This document shows, piece after piece, positions 46,719 through 56,098 of a DNA stretch of 64,000 nt. The notes below the pieces were generated by a model. It saw only the letters and a program-made list of their open reading frames with translations. It had not been told where the DNA came from and did not search any database. The stretch covers positions 186,001 through 250,000 of the forward strand of contig JAKSHY010000001.1 in the NCBI GenBank assembly GCA_024399135.1, in the 5' to 3' direction. The translations under genes were made by a program, and so were the position numbers. Position 1 is the stretch's first letter. The number at the start of each line of letters is the position of its first letter. Source of the stretch: Lachnospiraceae bacterium. GTDB taxonomy: Bacteria > Bacillota > Clostridia > Lachnospirales > Lachnospiraceae.

Positions 46719-49700
46719 TTAAACCGCTCTTGGTTTTACTCTCTTATCTTTCTTAAAGAACAGAATTACTGATACAGCAGCAAGTCCAACAGCAAGGAAC
46801 CACTTAGGATGAATTGGATCTCCTGTCTTAGGTGTTACATCAATAGTTGCCTCTGTTAAATTAGCTGTATCAACATAAATAACATAAGGACTAAAATGTG
46901 TTGCTGTGAAGCTGATACATGGAACTCCATCAACTGTTGTGAATCTTGAATTAATATCCTCAAGGTTACCACCAAGTGTTGACGCGATTCTATTATTACC
47001 AGCATATGGTGCAAGCTCATCAGGCAGAGGTAATGTAATATTAACTGATATTCCTGATGTATCTGCTATCTTAGTAGTTCCAGTAGAATCGTACAAAGAT
47101 ATATCCATTGGAAGATACTTGAATCTACTAATATCACCATATCTGTTCTGAAGTGCTGTAAGTGCTAAATCAGAAGCTGTCTGGTCATCAGTAACCTTAA
47201 CCATAAAGTTATCTGTAGATCCTGAAACAGTAGCTCCTGCAACTCCCGGATTAGATATACCGCCCTTAGTTACCTGGACAGTAGTTCCACCATTATTGCT
47301 ATTAGTGCCACTTGAGCTTCCTTTATTACCAGATCCATTATTAGATCCACCATTACCACCAGAGCCATTATTATTCGAATTATTACCACCAGTCTTGTAG
47401 GTTGCAGTAATTGCAACATTGGCAGCAGGCATTACGAATGATGTAGATGTAGAATTTGGATTAGCAAATGCTACACCTGCTGTAGAGGTTGTCCACTTAT
47501 CAAATACCTGACCAGTACCCATATCATATGCATTAAGTGCTACAACAGCACCCGCTGGATAACTACCAGAACCAGAACCGCCTGCTACAGAAACAGTATA
47601 TTTCTTGGTTTCTGCATTATCACCACCATTTCCCTTAGGAGTTGGTGTTGGTGTAGCTCCAGGCTGCGATGTAGGGCCTGGCTTACCTGTAGGCTGTGGT
47701 GATGGACTGGCCGTTTCATACATAGCTATAATATCCATATCCTTGGTTACGCCATTAGTGAATGTATTAGGAGCCCATCCCTTAAAAGTCTTACCAGCCT
47801 TCGTAGGCGCCATTGGAGGAACAACACCCTTTCCATCATCACATTCCTGTGTATAAAGAATAGTTTTCATATCCTCATCATAGAATGTAATCACATGTCT
47901 ATTGCTTGAATCAGGATGATACTGTGCAATAGTATATACATCCTTCATAACCTTCTTGTAACCAGGGTCACTCCAGCCTGTAAATGTATAATCTTTTCTT
48001 GTTGGTGCTGGAGATGGTTCATCCACTGCCTGACCTTCTGGAACTTCCTTATATTCCTTAATCAGCTTACCATCATAATCAACGAACTGAACTAAATATC
48101 TGTTATTAATAATCTCCCAGTTCATCTTATAATACTTCGCATAGTCCATTGCAGCTGAATCTTCATACGTTCTAATAGTATTAGTAGGTGTATGTTCAAA
48201 TGCAGAGGTATCAATATCAACCTCAATACCTGGAATCTGAACTGTCATAGGATCATTACCACCAAAAGCATTAGCTTCAATACGATTAATTGAAGGTGGC
48301 AAATATACAGTCTGCAAGTGTTCACAGTCTGCGAATGAATCCTCTGTTATTATCTTAAGATTATCAGCATCCTCTAAATCAACTACAACAATCTTGTCAC
48401 AATCCTGGAATGCACCCTTTTCAATCTCACTAACCTGAGCAATCAAAGGATCAGTTAATGAAGAAATCTTAGAGTCACTATTATTACCTCTTGAAGGCAT
48501 ACATTCCTTAATTGAATATGTACCATCTGGAAGTGCTGTATAGATAATCTTATTCTGTGCTGCGAAGTAATCATTACCTACAATTGTCTCAAGATTAGAA
48601 CAGCCTCTAAATGGAGAAGTACCCATTTCAGAAAGATCATCACCTAATGTAATGGTATTTAATCTTTCACAGCTATCAAATGCATAATCAGGAAGATACT
48701 TAACATCATGCATTGTTATGGTTTCTATACGGTCATTACCCTTAACCTTAGTCTCCCATTTCTTGGCTTCTTCAGATGTTGGATCTTTATAATCCTGATA
48801 ATTACCACTAAATACGCCTGGAGTAGCATCATCTGATTTATCATCATGTGCAATTCTTAATACAGATGATCCAAGGAAATATTTATTTAGATTCTTACTA
48901 TTTTCAGTTGCATCGAAGAATCCATATGCATCAATTGAAGTAATTCCCTCTGGAATATCTAAGTTAATACAGCTTCCAATCCAGTTAAGTTCTTCATTCG
49001 TAGGCGAATTCCAGTCACCGGTACCTGGATTTTCGTAATTTTTTAAAATACTATAATGCTTATTTACCTTAGTATTAGTCCAATACAACTCAGGTATAAT
49101 ACCAGCTTTAACAGTTACACCATCCGGGTCATAGTATTTCGCATTTTCAGTATGCTCTGTATCATTTGGATAGTTCGTTTTTATAAAAGTTTTAAACGAA
49201 TCCTCAGTAACAAATGGACCGTATGAATTAGCTTCGTAAAGTGCTTTAGCATCGTCTGAAGAAATAACTCCTGAACCGTCTATCTTACTTACCCACTCTC
49301 GATAAAAATCATCCTGATATGACTTATTAAGATTCGTATTTGCTGTATACTTTTTAGTATAGAAATCTTCCATATCCTTAAGATAATCTCTATGAACATC
49401 ATCAAGTTCATCATATCTTGGATAATCAAGAAGCACTACCTCACCTGTCTTATTATCATACATACAGGTTAAAAATGTAGGTGACTGGCTCATATAACAG
49501 ATACGTCCACCCATATCATCAATTAAGCCTGAATCCTTTCCTGTAGCAAAATCAAACGGAGCATATCCTTTTATAATATCTCCATGGAAGGTTAACTTAC
49601 CGGAATCTGTCTTAAATGCATTATTACCAATAGTGAAGTTTTCATAACCAACCTGCGGAGTATCAAAAAATGCATCAGTGAAGTTAGGACACTGAGCGAA

Positions 49701-52211
49701 TGCTTCAGTTCCAATATTAGCAACACCAGATCCTATTGTAGCCTTTTCAAGCTGAGGACAATTATAGAAGCACTTATCTCCTACAGCCTTTACGGAATCA
49801 CCTATGTCAACCCATTTAAGAATTGGAAGGTTCTGGAATACTCCAGCCTGAAGATTCTCAAGGCCTCCATCCTCTATTGTAATTGATCTAATCTTTTCTT
49901 TTACATTATCAGAGAAGCAATCTGTATCAATGCTTACAACCTTCGTGTCACCAACGTATTGAGGAATAACTAAGTCAATTACATCAATAGAAGGATCAAC
50001 AAGTTCGCAGCTTGTTAATGTACCATTATCATCAATCTGTAACAGATATGTACCATCAGAAACCTCATAGCATTCTGTTCCTGAAGAATCTATATAAACG
50101 TATGGTACATAATCAGATATTGATGTAAATGCCTGCCATGTAGACTGTCTTGGAAATGCTGGCTGACCAGATGTATTCTTTTCAGGACCATACACTTTGA
50201 AATCAGGATTAATTACATCTCTAAATAAATCATTATATGTAAATCCACTACTATCTGATTTAAAATTGGCATATCCATTCTTTGTACTACCCTTTCCAAT
50301 ATTAAAATCTACCTTTGAAAGATCAGTACATCCCTTAAACATACTTGATGGAACTTCAACAGGATTACTATTAGCATAGTTTGAAGGGAAATATACTTCG
50401 CTTAAATTATTTCTTCCAGCAAACAATAAATCACCTAAAGCATTACCTGGAGCACCTGTAATCTGATGTGGAAGCTCAGCAACTGTCCATCCACCTGTTG
50501 GATTAGATGAAACAGCAAAACAAGCATCACCAATATTCTTAATACCTGTTGATTCATTCATTGTAATACCGTTAAGTGAATAATCATCATAAAAAGCATA
50601 AGGCATAATGTCACAGTTAGCTGTAATATGATTAAGGTTAACACTTGACAATTTAGCACAGTCAGCAAATGCTCCGAATCCAATAACACCAACATTTTCT
50701 GCAAGATCAATACTTGTCAATTTGTCACAGTTATAAAATGCTTCTTTACCAATACCTGTAGTTGCATTATCAAAAACAACATTAGATAACTGTCCACAAT
50801 CCTTAAACGCATAGTTACCAACATTTCTAACATTATTGAATGTTACAGATTCAATAAATGAATGTTGGAAAGCTCCATCACCAATATATTTAATTTCAGT
50901 AGGAAGGGTAAGTGTCTTAACATTACTAATATTCGCGAATGATCCTGTAGGATTTCCATCTGAATCATAAGTACATGATGCAATACCTAAAACAGATGCA
51001 GATATTTCCTGTACCAAGAAGCCCTTAGGGTCATTAGTACAATCACCATCAGGCGTACCACCTTGTGCCATATAAATAAATTTAGTAACAGGAGATGTAG
51101 GATCTGTAACATTATCAGCTACAGATACCATGGTATAGCCACTTCCCTTTAACACTCCGTCCTCAGATAAAATATCACAAATAAATCTACATTTTTTATC
51201 ATTGTCAAAGTCCACACCTGGATTACAATCAATTGGTGTTGGAATAGTTGGTTCTTGTGGTTCTAATGGTTCAGTCGGTTCATCACCTGGATCTGCTGGT
51301 TTAGTCGAAGGATCAGAGCCTGCTGCAACCCAGGCATCATAAGTATCTTTTCTATCCTGCCAGTTATTATGATCAGTATCCCATTTTGAATGATCAGTAA
51401 CCCACTGCGCATGATCTATATCGTACTGATTCTTGTCATCAAAATATTTCTGACATGCATCAGCAAAGATAGTGTAATTATCATAATTATATTTAACAAA
51501 CCAATCTACATTAGGTGAAGTACTACCCTGTTTTTTAGCAAGCCAGTCAGCATAAGAAACAGTATGCACAATAGTTCCTTTACCAGAAGTGTAAAAGGCA
51601 TTAAAATCAGCTGGTGTATATTTAAAATAATCAGTATATGCATGGTTATTAAGTGTAATAGTACTTTCAGGATATGTAGAATTATATTCAGAGATAATAG
51701 CTCCAGTTGAAGATCCATCAGCGCCGGCAATAGTATCTACATAATACTTAAACTGCCAGTCCCATGACCACGTACCATCAGATAGCTGTCTTACTATATA
51801 GGATGTCTTAGTAGTTTTTCCTGATGGGTCAAGACTAGAAAAACCTGGAAAGGCAATTGCATCATTCTCTGGAAGTGCTGATGCTGCAGCATAATCTAGT
51901 GTAGCTGTTCTAGTATCAGCATTCTCATTAACCTTCGTATTACTAGCTTCAATATCTTTAACAGGAATTGCAGCAACAACAATAGCAGATGCCATTATTA
52001 CACCTGCAATAGTTCTTCTAACCTGTTTTTTCATATAGCGCTTTGGCTTTTTGCCACCATTAGAGCTTTGGTCATTAGTTGTACTCTTCTTAACCGATGA
52101 TTTTTCTTTAACATCAGCCTTTTTAGTCTTATTAAGCTTAGCCTGTTTCTCGGCTTCCATCGCTCTTAACTGTTGAGTTGTTAATACTCTTCTGTTGTTG
52201 GAATTTTCCAT
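46719..52211 (-). CDS. Giant LRR surface protein with InlB-type repeats and sorting signal
   Basis: 1830 residues. The N-terminus has a basic, polar stretch of about 68 residues before a hydrophobic signal helix (about 69-83), an extended signal peptide. Then come a unique domain (90-250), five heptads with aromatic first residues and Asp-His (263-297), an E/P-rich linker and many LRR_5/BspA repeats (about 380-1400). Two InlB B-type repeats follow (YDGKLIKEYKEVPEGQ ... YTFTGW; YTQECDDGKG ... KTFKGW). A Pro/Thr spacer, another beta repeat with VVALNAYDMGTG and a Gly/Asn/Ser linker precede the shared C-module (ATHFSPYVIYV), TPKTGD at 1793-1798, IHPKWF, a hydrophobic helix and a basic tail. Probably a cell-wall adhesin anchored by the nearby sortase. 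Confidence 0.88.
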   Translation of the reverse strand: MENSNNRRVLTTQQLRAMEAEKQAKLNKTKKADVKEKSSVKKSTTNDQSSNGGKKPKRYMKKQVRRTIAGVIMASAIVVAAIPVKDIEASNTKVNENADTRTATLDYAAASALPENDAIAFPGFSSLDPSGKTTKTSYIVRQLSDGTWSWDWQFKYYVDTIAGADGSSTGAIISEYNSTYPESTITLNNHAYTDYFKYTPADFNAFYTSGKGTIVHTVSYADWLAKKQGSTSPNVDWFVKYNYDNYTIFADACQKYFDDKNQYDIDHAQWVTDHSKWDTDHNNWQDRKDTYDAWVAAGSDPSTKPADPGDEPTEPLEPQEPTIPTPIDCNPGVDFDNDKKCRFICDILSEDGVLKGSGYTMVSVADNVTDPTSPVTKFIYMAQGGTPDGDCTNDPKGFLVQEISASVLGIASCTYDSDGNPTGSFANISNVKTLTLPTEIKYIGDGAFQHSFIESVTFNNVRNVGNYAFKDCGQLSNVVFDNATTGIGKEAFYNCDKLTSIDLAENVGVIGFGAFADCAKLSSVNLNHITANCDIMPYAFYDDYSLNGITMNESTGIKNIGDACFAVSSNPTGGWTVAELPHQITGAPGNALGDLLFAGRNNLSEVYFPSNYANSNPVEVPSSMFKGCTDLSKVDFNIGKGSTKNGYANFKSDSSGFTYNDLFRDVINPDFKVYGPEKNTSGQPAFPRQSTWQAFTSISDYVPYVYIDSSGTECYEVSDGTYLLQIDDNGTLTSCELVDPSIDVIDLVIPQYVGDTKVVSIDTDCFSDNVKEKIRSITIEDGGLENLQAGVFQNLPILKWVDIGDSVKAVGDKCFYNCPQLEKATIGSGVANIGTEAFAQCPNFTDAFFDTPQVGYENFTIGNNAFKTDSGKLTFHGDIIKGYAPFDFATGKDSGLIDDMGGRICYMSQSPTFLTCMYDNKTGEVVLLDYPRYDELDDVHRDYLKDMEDFYTKKYTANTNLNKSYQDDFYREWVSKIDGSGVISSDDAKALYEANSYGPFVTEDSFKTFIKTNYPNDTEHTENAKYYDPDGVTVKAGIIPELYWTNTKVNKHYSILKNYENPGTGDWNSPTNEELNWIGSCINLDIPEGITSIDAYGFFDATENSKNLNKYFLGSSVLRIAHDDKSDDATPGVFSGNYQDYKDPTSEEAKKWETKVKGNDRIETITMHDVKYLPDYAFDSCERLNTITLGDDLSEMGTSPFRGCSNLETIVGNDYFAAQNKIIYTALPDGTYSIKECMPSRGNNSDSKISSLTDPLIAQVSEIEKGAFQDCDKIVVVDLEDADNLKIITEDSFADCEHLQTVYLPPSINRIEANAFGGNDPMTVQIPGIEVDIDTSAFEHTPTNTIRTYEDSAAMDYAKYYKMNWEIINNRYLVQFVDYDGKLIKEYKEVPEGQAVDEPSPAPTRKDYTFTGWSDPGYKKVMKDVYTIAQYHPDSSNRHVITFYDEDMKTILYTQECDDGKGVVPPMAPTKAGKTFKGWAPNTFTNGVTKDMDIIAMYETASPSPQPTGKPGPTSQPGATPTPTPKGNGGDNAETKKYTVSVAGGSGSGSYPAGAVVALNAYDMGTGQVFDKWTTSTAGVAFANPNSTSTSFVMPAANVAITATYKTGGNNSNNNGSGGNGGSNNGSGNKGSSSGTNSNNGGTTVQVTKGGISNPGVAGATVSGSTDNFMVKVTDDQTASDLALTALQNRYGDISRFKYLPMDISLYDSTGTTKIADTSGISVNITLPLPDELAPYAGNNRIASTLGGNLEDINSRFTTVDGVPCISFTATHFSPYVIYVDTANLTEATIDVTPKTGDPIHPKWFLAVGLAAVSVILFFKKDKRVKPRAV
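51321..51425 (-). repeat. Five aromatic heptads inside the giant LRR protein
   Basis: Residues 263-297 read as seven-residue units starting Tyr263, Trp270, Trp277, Trp284 and Tyr291, three of them with xxDH at positions 4-5 (YDIDHAQ, WVTDHSK, WDTDHNN). It predicts a helical stalk with an aromatic stripe. Confidence 0.7.
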
Positions 52212-52492
52212 CTTAAGCCCCTTTTACGTACGTAATTAGTTAAAATAAGCCTATTTATATACTTATCGAATTAAAATTTAGTTTTCTTAATAGTTTAATA
52301 TGGATAAATGGGCAGAATATGCCTATTTACACTCATACAATGTATATTTTACTATATTTTGTTCAGATTTCAAGAATTATTTACAAGATATTGTGGTTTG
52401 ACACCAAATTAGATTAATAAATAAGAACCAGCTTTTAATGAATTATTACACATTATTAACTGATTCTCTTATTATATTTTAAAATATTAGAT
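52212..52492. other. 281-base leader and intergenic region before the LRR operon
   Basis: The largest non-coding gap in the window. It holds a candidate promoter (52346-52373), a hairpin AAATGGGCA (52306-52314) / TGCCTATTT (52320-52328) and two 16-base near-direct repeats at 52244-52259 and 52316-52331 (AATAAGCCTATTTATA and AATATGCCTATTTACA). A palindrome ACGTACGT lies at 52226-52233. No clear terminator for the upstream gene and no known riboswitch is recognised. Confidence 0.55.
52346..52373 (-). promoter_or_regulatory. Candidate promoter of the LRR gene pair
   Basis: Minus strand: TTGAAA (52368-52373), 16-base spacer, TAAAAT (52346-52351). It would give a leader of about 128 bases that contains the hairpin and both repeats. 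Confidence 0.45.
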
Positions 52493-53161
52493 TTATGATG
52501 CTTCTTTACTTGCTTCAGATTCAGATTTTTCTTTTTGATCATTAAGATGATATTCTTCCAACACCTCATCATTCAATGCGCTTATGAAAGTAACTGTAAT
52601 ATCAAGGTCTTCAAAATCAGTACCTTTTACTATGTTATATATTTCTCCATACGCATAATAAAGAAGCGTAGTTACTGTATCTGTCATCGTTAGTTCTTTA
52701 CGAATTATCTTGACATTAAACTCAGTAAAATCACTATTATGATCTAATTCATATATTTTAAGATTATCATCTAAAAGCAGTTTATCTAATTCTTCGTTGA
52801 ATGTCTTTTTCAGACTATGAAGAAGTAAATATCTGTCTATAGCTCCGAAAGTTAATGTAACAGAACCATCAACATTATAGATAATCTCCTTTACTCTTGA
52901 ATTACCCTCAAGAGTTTTAACCATATAGGATGATGAAGTATTACCTGTAAGTTCCTTAGGAATTGTAATCTTAACGCCAAAAAATATATTAAAATTAAGG
53001 ACCAGTAATGTTATTGCTGATAGTATAAGGCACACGAAGGATTTAAATCTTATATCTTTGTGCGCTGAGGAAACGAATGAATAAACAATAAATCCAAACG
53101 AAAAACCGAACCCTAAATATGCAATTATATTGGCTATTAATCTTAAATTTTCAGTAGACAT
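52493..53161 (-). CDS. Membrane protein of unknown function
   Basis: 222 residues. Two hydrophobic helices at the N-terminus (about 8-30 and 40-63) are followed by an extracytoplasmic or cytoplasmic domain of mixed strands and helices (VDGSVTLTFGAIDRYLLL; IIRKELTMTDTVTTLLYYAY) and a charged tail (KEKSESEASKEAS). No family is recognised. It overlaps the glycosidase-like gene upstream by one base, so it is translated from the leuS-sortase transcript. Its position next to sortase and LRR substrates suggests an envelope role, which is inference. Confidence 0.7.
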   Translation of the reverse strand: MSTENLRLIANIIAYLGFGFSFGFIVYSFVSSAHKDIRFKSFVCLILSAITLLVLNFNIFFGVKITIPKELTGNTSSSYMVKTLEGNSRVKEIIYNVDGSVTLTFGAIDRYLLLHSLKKTFNEELDKLLLDDNLKIYELDHNSDFTEFNVKIIRKELTMTDTVTTLLYYAYGEIYNIVKGTDFEDLDITVTFISALNDEVLEEYHLNDQKEKSESEASKEAS

Positions 53162-54906
53162 TATCTGGCAAATTTAAATACATAATTCACATTAGGCATA
53201 GCATTAAATGTAATTCTTGATGCTACCGCCTTATACATTTTTCCAGAAACCAAATCCTTAGCGCCAACAATATCTGATGGCAGATTCAATGTAACATTCT
53301 CACAATAGTCTAAATCTGAACGAACTATTGCAACATCATTATCATATAAGAACAACTGCACTAAAGCAGGTGCTGATATTGATACCTCAAGGCTGTTTTC
53401 TGCTAAGCCTCTAATGACATTAAGTACTCTGTTAGGATAATGATATAAATCACCCATGTTATCTGGAATTACTACGACACATACCCTTCCCTTATCATAA
53501 CACCATCTAAGTACAACTGGGAAGTTATTTTGGGTTCCATATGCTGCAGCAAGAGTCCATACGTCATTCGTATAGCAATCCATTTGAGGAATAATGATAG
53601 TTTCTGATGATTCATAAGATCCGCTAATTGAAAGACCATGATCCTTCGAATCAGCGAACTTATTAACTAATGCTTTCCTTGAAGAATATGTTACATTAGC
53701 GAATTCTTCGAACTTCTCTCCCATTCTTCTAACGAAACCTGAAGTTACTATTACATCAGCGCCATTATGAAGAGATTTCTTCATCTTATTAACTATATCG
53801 TCATCATATGATGCACCCTCTGCTAAGAACATTGCCTTAGCTTCATCATCATAGTTAATTGAAGGCTCGAATGGTATTCCGCACATACCAAGATAACTAT
53901 GTACATTATCTTCGCCTCTTCCATTATGAGGTCTGTATGCTGCAAGTCCAACAGGATTACCAAGCTTATCAAGATATGAATCCAGCTCTCTGAACATTTC
54001 ACCAACTGCTGGAGCAAATATTCTAAATGTAGAATCATATATTAATGAACTAAGACAGAATAATGTAGCTTCCTTTGCTTTACCAAACAAAGTTAAATAT
54101 CCCTGTTCCAAATAGCTTGATAAATTGTAAGTACATTCATATGGATCAAACCATCCGCCTAAATTTCTGTCTGGCGCAACACTGTCAAAATATCTCATAA
54201 TAAAATAACTAAGATATTTTGGAAGATGCTGCTGTGCATAATTAGGATTTCTAGTTTCAGTTCCTGTATATATTGAATCAAATAAATCTGTGTCTATCTT
54301 AAGATCATATCCTGTTTCATTAAATGATTCGAACCACTGTGGATATTTCACGATAACATTACAGTCTGGATTAGCTTTATGTGCTATCTTAATAACTAAA
54401 TTTTCTGTAGCTTCTTTCTTTTGATCCAGTCTAAACTGTGACCAGGTTTTATTTCCTTTTGCTCTAATACAATCTTCACATCTGCAGTTCAAGAAATAAA
54501 AATCATCAAAAATAATTTCATCAAATACCTCTGCAAGATCCTGAACAGAGCTTTCAAGTATATTTCTATGCGTAACATTCGAATAACACAAAGAAGCAAA
54601 ACCACGGCGCTTATCATCATCACATGTAGTAATTCCGCCAGAGCATGCTATATTTCTTGCCTCAAAAAACTTTTTCATTTCAATCAGCTGTTCCTTGGTT
54701 GCGAACTGCTGTGAACGATAGTTTTCAATATATACTCTTCCGATATTAACATTATCTGTTAAATGAGCCAAAATCTCCGAGAATTTCCCTAAGTCCTCAA
54801 GTGCACCTAAAACATCATGCACTGGCATATAAACAGCTACATTAAAATTCTTATAGCTTTTAACATTCTCATGGCTAATAAGACCTTTGTTCATCCCTGT
54901 CTGCAT
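53161..54906 (-). CDS. Glycoside-hydrolase-like protein of unknown specificity
   Basis: 581 residues without signal peptide or membrane helix. The N-terminal 330 residues alternate strands and helices in the way of a TIM barrel, with acidic residues at strand ends (IIFDDFYFLNCRCEDCIRAKG, split at the cysteines C-x-C-x2-C; CNVIVKYPQWFES; NLGGWFDPYE). Together with the later beta-rich half (VVLRWCYDKGRVCVVVIPDN, DLVSGKMYKAV) this resembles GH42-like or putative glycosyl hydrolase families, but no family is fixed. I choose ATG 54906 with GGAGG eight bases upstream; the earlier GTG overlaps that site. It lies between the sortase and a membrane protein gene. Confidence 0.65.
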   Translation of the reverse strand: MQTGMNKGLISHENVKSYKNFNVAVYMPVHDVLGALEDLGKFSEILAHLTDNVNIGRVYIENYRSQQFATKEQLIEMKKFFEARNIACSGGITTCDDDKRRGFASLCYSNVTHRNILESSVQDLAEVFDEIIFDDFYFLNCRCEDCIRAKGNKTWSQFRLDQKKEATENLVIKIAHKANPDCNVIVKYPQWFESFNETGYDLKIDTDLFDSIYTGTETRNPNYAQQHLPKYLSYFIMRYFDSVAPDRNLGGWFDPYECTYNLSSYLEQGYLTLFGKAKEATLFCLSSLIYDSTFRIFAPAVGEMFRELDSYLDKLGNPVGLAAYRPHNGRGEDNVHSYLGMCGIPFEPSINYDDEAKAMFLAEGASYDDDIVNKMKKSLHNGADVIVTSGFVRRMGEKFEEFANVTYSSRKALVNKFADSKDHGLSISGSYESSETIIIPQMDCYTNDVWTLAAAYGTQNNFPVVLRWCYDKGRVCVVVIPDNMGDLYHYPNRVLNVIRGLAENSLEVSISAPALVQLFLYDNDVAIVRSDLDYCENVTLNLPSDIVGAKDLVSGKMYKAVASRITFNAMPNVNYVFKFAR

Positions 54907-54923
54907 AATAAATACCTCCACAT

Positions 54924-56096
54924 TTAACTTATACGTTTTGCTACAACTGCGAACCTGCCATCTGTTTGCGAGTGATCACAGGTTGATAGTGTCAAAAGCT
55001 TATCCCCAAATTTTGCTTTAACACCTGTATCATACAAGCTTAAACTTTCCATTTCGCTCATATAATAATCAAATTCCTTAGCTGAATTAGCATTAATAAA
55101 CTGATAATATTTAAATACCAATTCATCTGTATCATACACCTTCGAGTAAAAAACATACATTACCTGATAAGTTGCATGCTCATAAAGAGTATCAAAGGTT
55201 ATAAACTGATGTTCCTTTCCATATGATTCCTTCGCATATTTTTGAAGATTGCCAAACATGTTCCCGGATTTCATATGATGTCCATAAATTATCATATTGG
55301 TAGATCTTGGATATACCTTACAGTTATAGTCAAGGAATAATGAACCATTATTATCTTTTTCCTGATTAAAATTGTGAGTCAGATAATATTCATTGTCTAC
55401 CGTCTGCATAACCGGATAGTCGATTTTGGTTCCACCTATATTAAGCCAGCCTATCATCCTTTTATTCTTCTCATACAATAGCTGATACTCAGGAAGAATA
55501 GGCGGAAGTGTCTGATCAACCAAATTAACTGAAAAAGTTTCCTGAGGTTTAGCATTAATCAGTGTTCTTTGATTCTTAAGCTCCGCAAGTGCCTCATAAT
55601 CAGTTGTTGTTCTGGAACTCATGAAATAGTAAACTCCGAAATATCCAAGAGAAACAAGCGCTACCATTGAAGCAACAAGTAATAAAAGCTTCCTTCTTTT
55701 TTCTCTCTTTTTAAGTTCCAATTCAACTAAAAGATCAAGATTCTTCTCATAATCCTTTGAATTCTTATAACTAATATTAACTTTTGAAGTATCTGACAGA
55801 CTATCAATATCTTTTTTATTTTTATCCTTATCTTTTACTTTAGCTTTCTTTTGGACTTTAGCTTTCTTTCCTTTCTCCAAAGAGACCTCTTTTATTTCTC
55901 CACTTAAAACCTTTTGAAATTTTTCATAAATCTCATCATCAAAATCCCTACCCAAAGAAGACTCGAAGTTATAACTTCCAGTCTGAAGAATCTGATACAC
56001 TTTTCTTATGTCGTTGGGATTATTTAAATCAAGACCCTCTGTGATGCTCTTGATTATCGCTTCATCACGGAGGGTCGATGTTCTACTGTCTACCAT
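54924..56096 (-). CDS. srtB: Class B sortase
   Basis: Membrane transpeptidase anchoring surface proteins to peptidoglycan. The 390-residue protein has an unusually long, lysine-rich cytoplasmic N-terminus (1-135), one membrane helix (about 136-158) and an outside sortase domain (about 205-390). The domain shows GWLNIGGTKIDYPVMQ, the catalytic His in IIYGHHMKSGNMFG (273/274), Cys373 in LTLSTCDHS and Arg381. The TLSTC and YGHHM patterns are class B. In Clostridioides difficile a SrtB recognises (S/P)PxTG, close to the TPDTG and TPKTG signals of the two LRR proteins downstream, so those are probable substrates. The gene starts 2 bases after leuS. Confidence 0.92.
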   Translation of the reverse strand: MVDSRTSTLRDEAIIKSITEGLDLNNPNDIRKVYQILQTGSYNFESSLGRDFDDEIYEKFQKVLSGEIKEVSLEKGKKAKVQKKAKVKDKDKNKKDIDSLSDTSKVNISYKNSKDYEKNLDLLVELELKKREKRRKLLLLVASMVALVSLGYFGVYYFMSSRTTTDYEALAELKNQRTLINAKPQETFSVNLVDQTLPPILPEYQLLYEKNKRMIGWLNIGGTKIDYPVMQTVDNEYYLTHNFNQEKDNNGSLFLDYNCKVYPRSTNMIIYGHHMKSGNMFGNLQKYAKESYGKEHQFITFDTLYEHATYQVMYVFYSKVYDTDELVFKYYQFINANSAKEFDYYMSEMESLSLYDTGVKAKFGDKLLTLSTCDHSQTDGRFAVVAKRIS

Positions 56097-56098
56097 TA

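Noticed and set aside
46260-46772. Open frame of 170 codons on the plus strand
   Set aside because: Antisense to the LRR gene start, no ribosome binding site, composition typical of a shadow frame.
47605-47856. Gly/Val-rich plus-strand frame
   Set aside because: Reverse reading of the Pro/Thr linker of the giant LRR protein.
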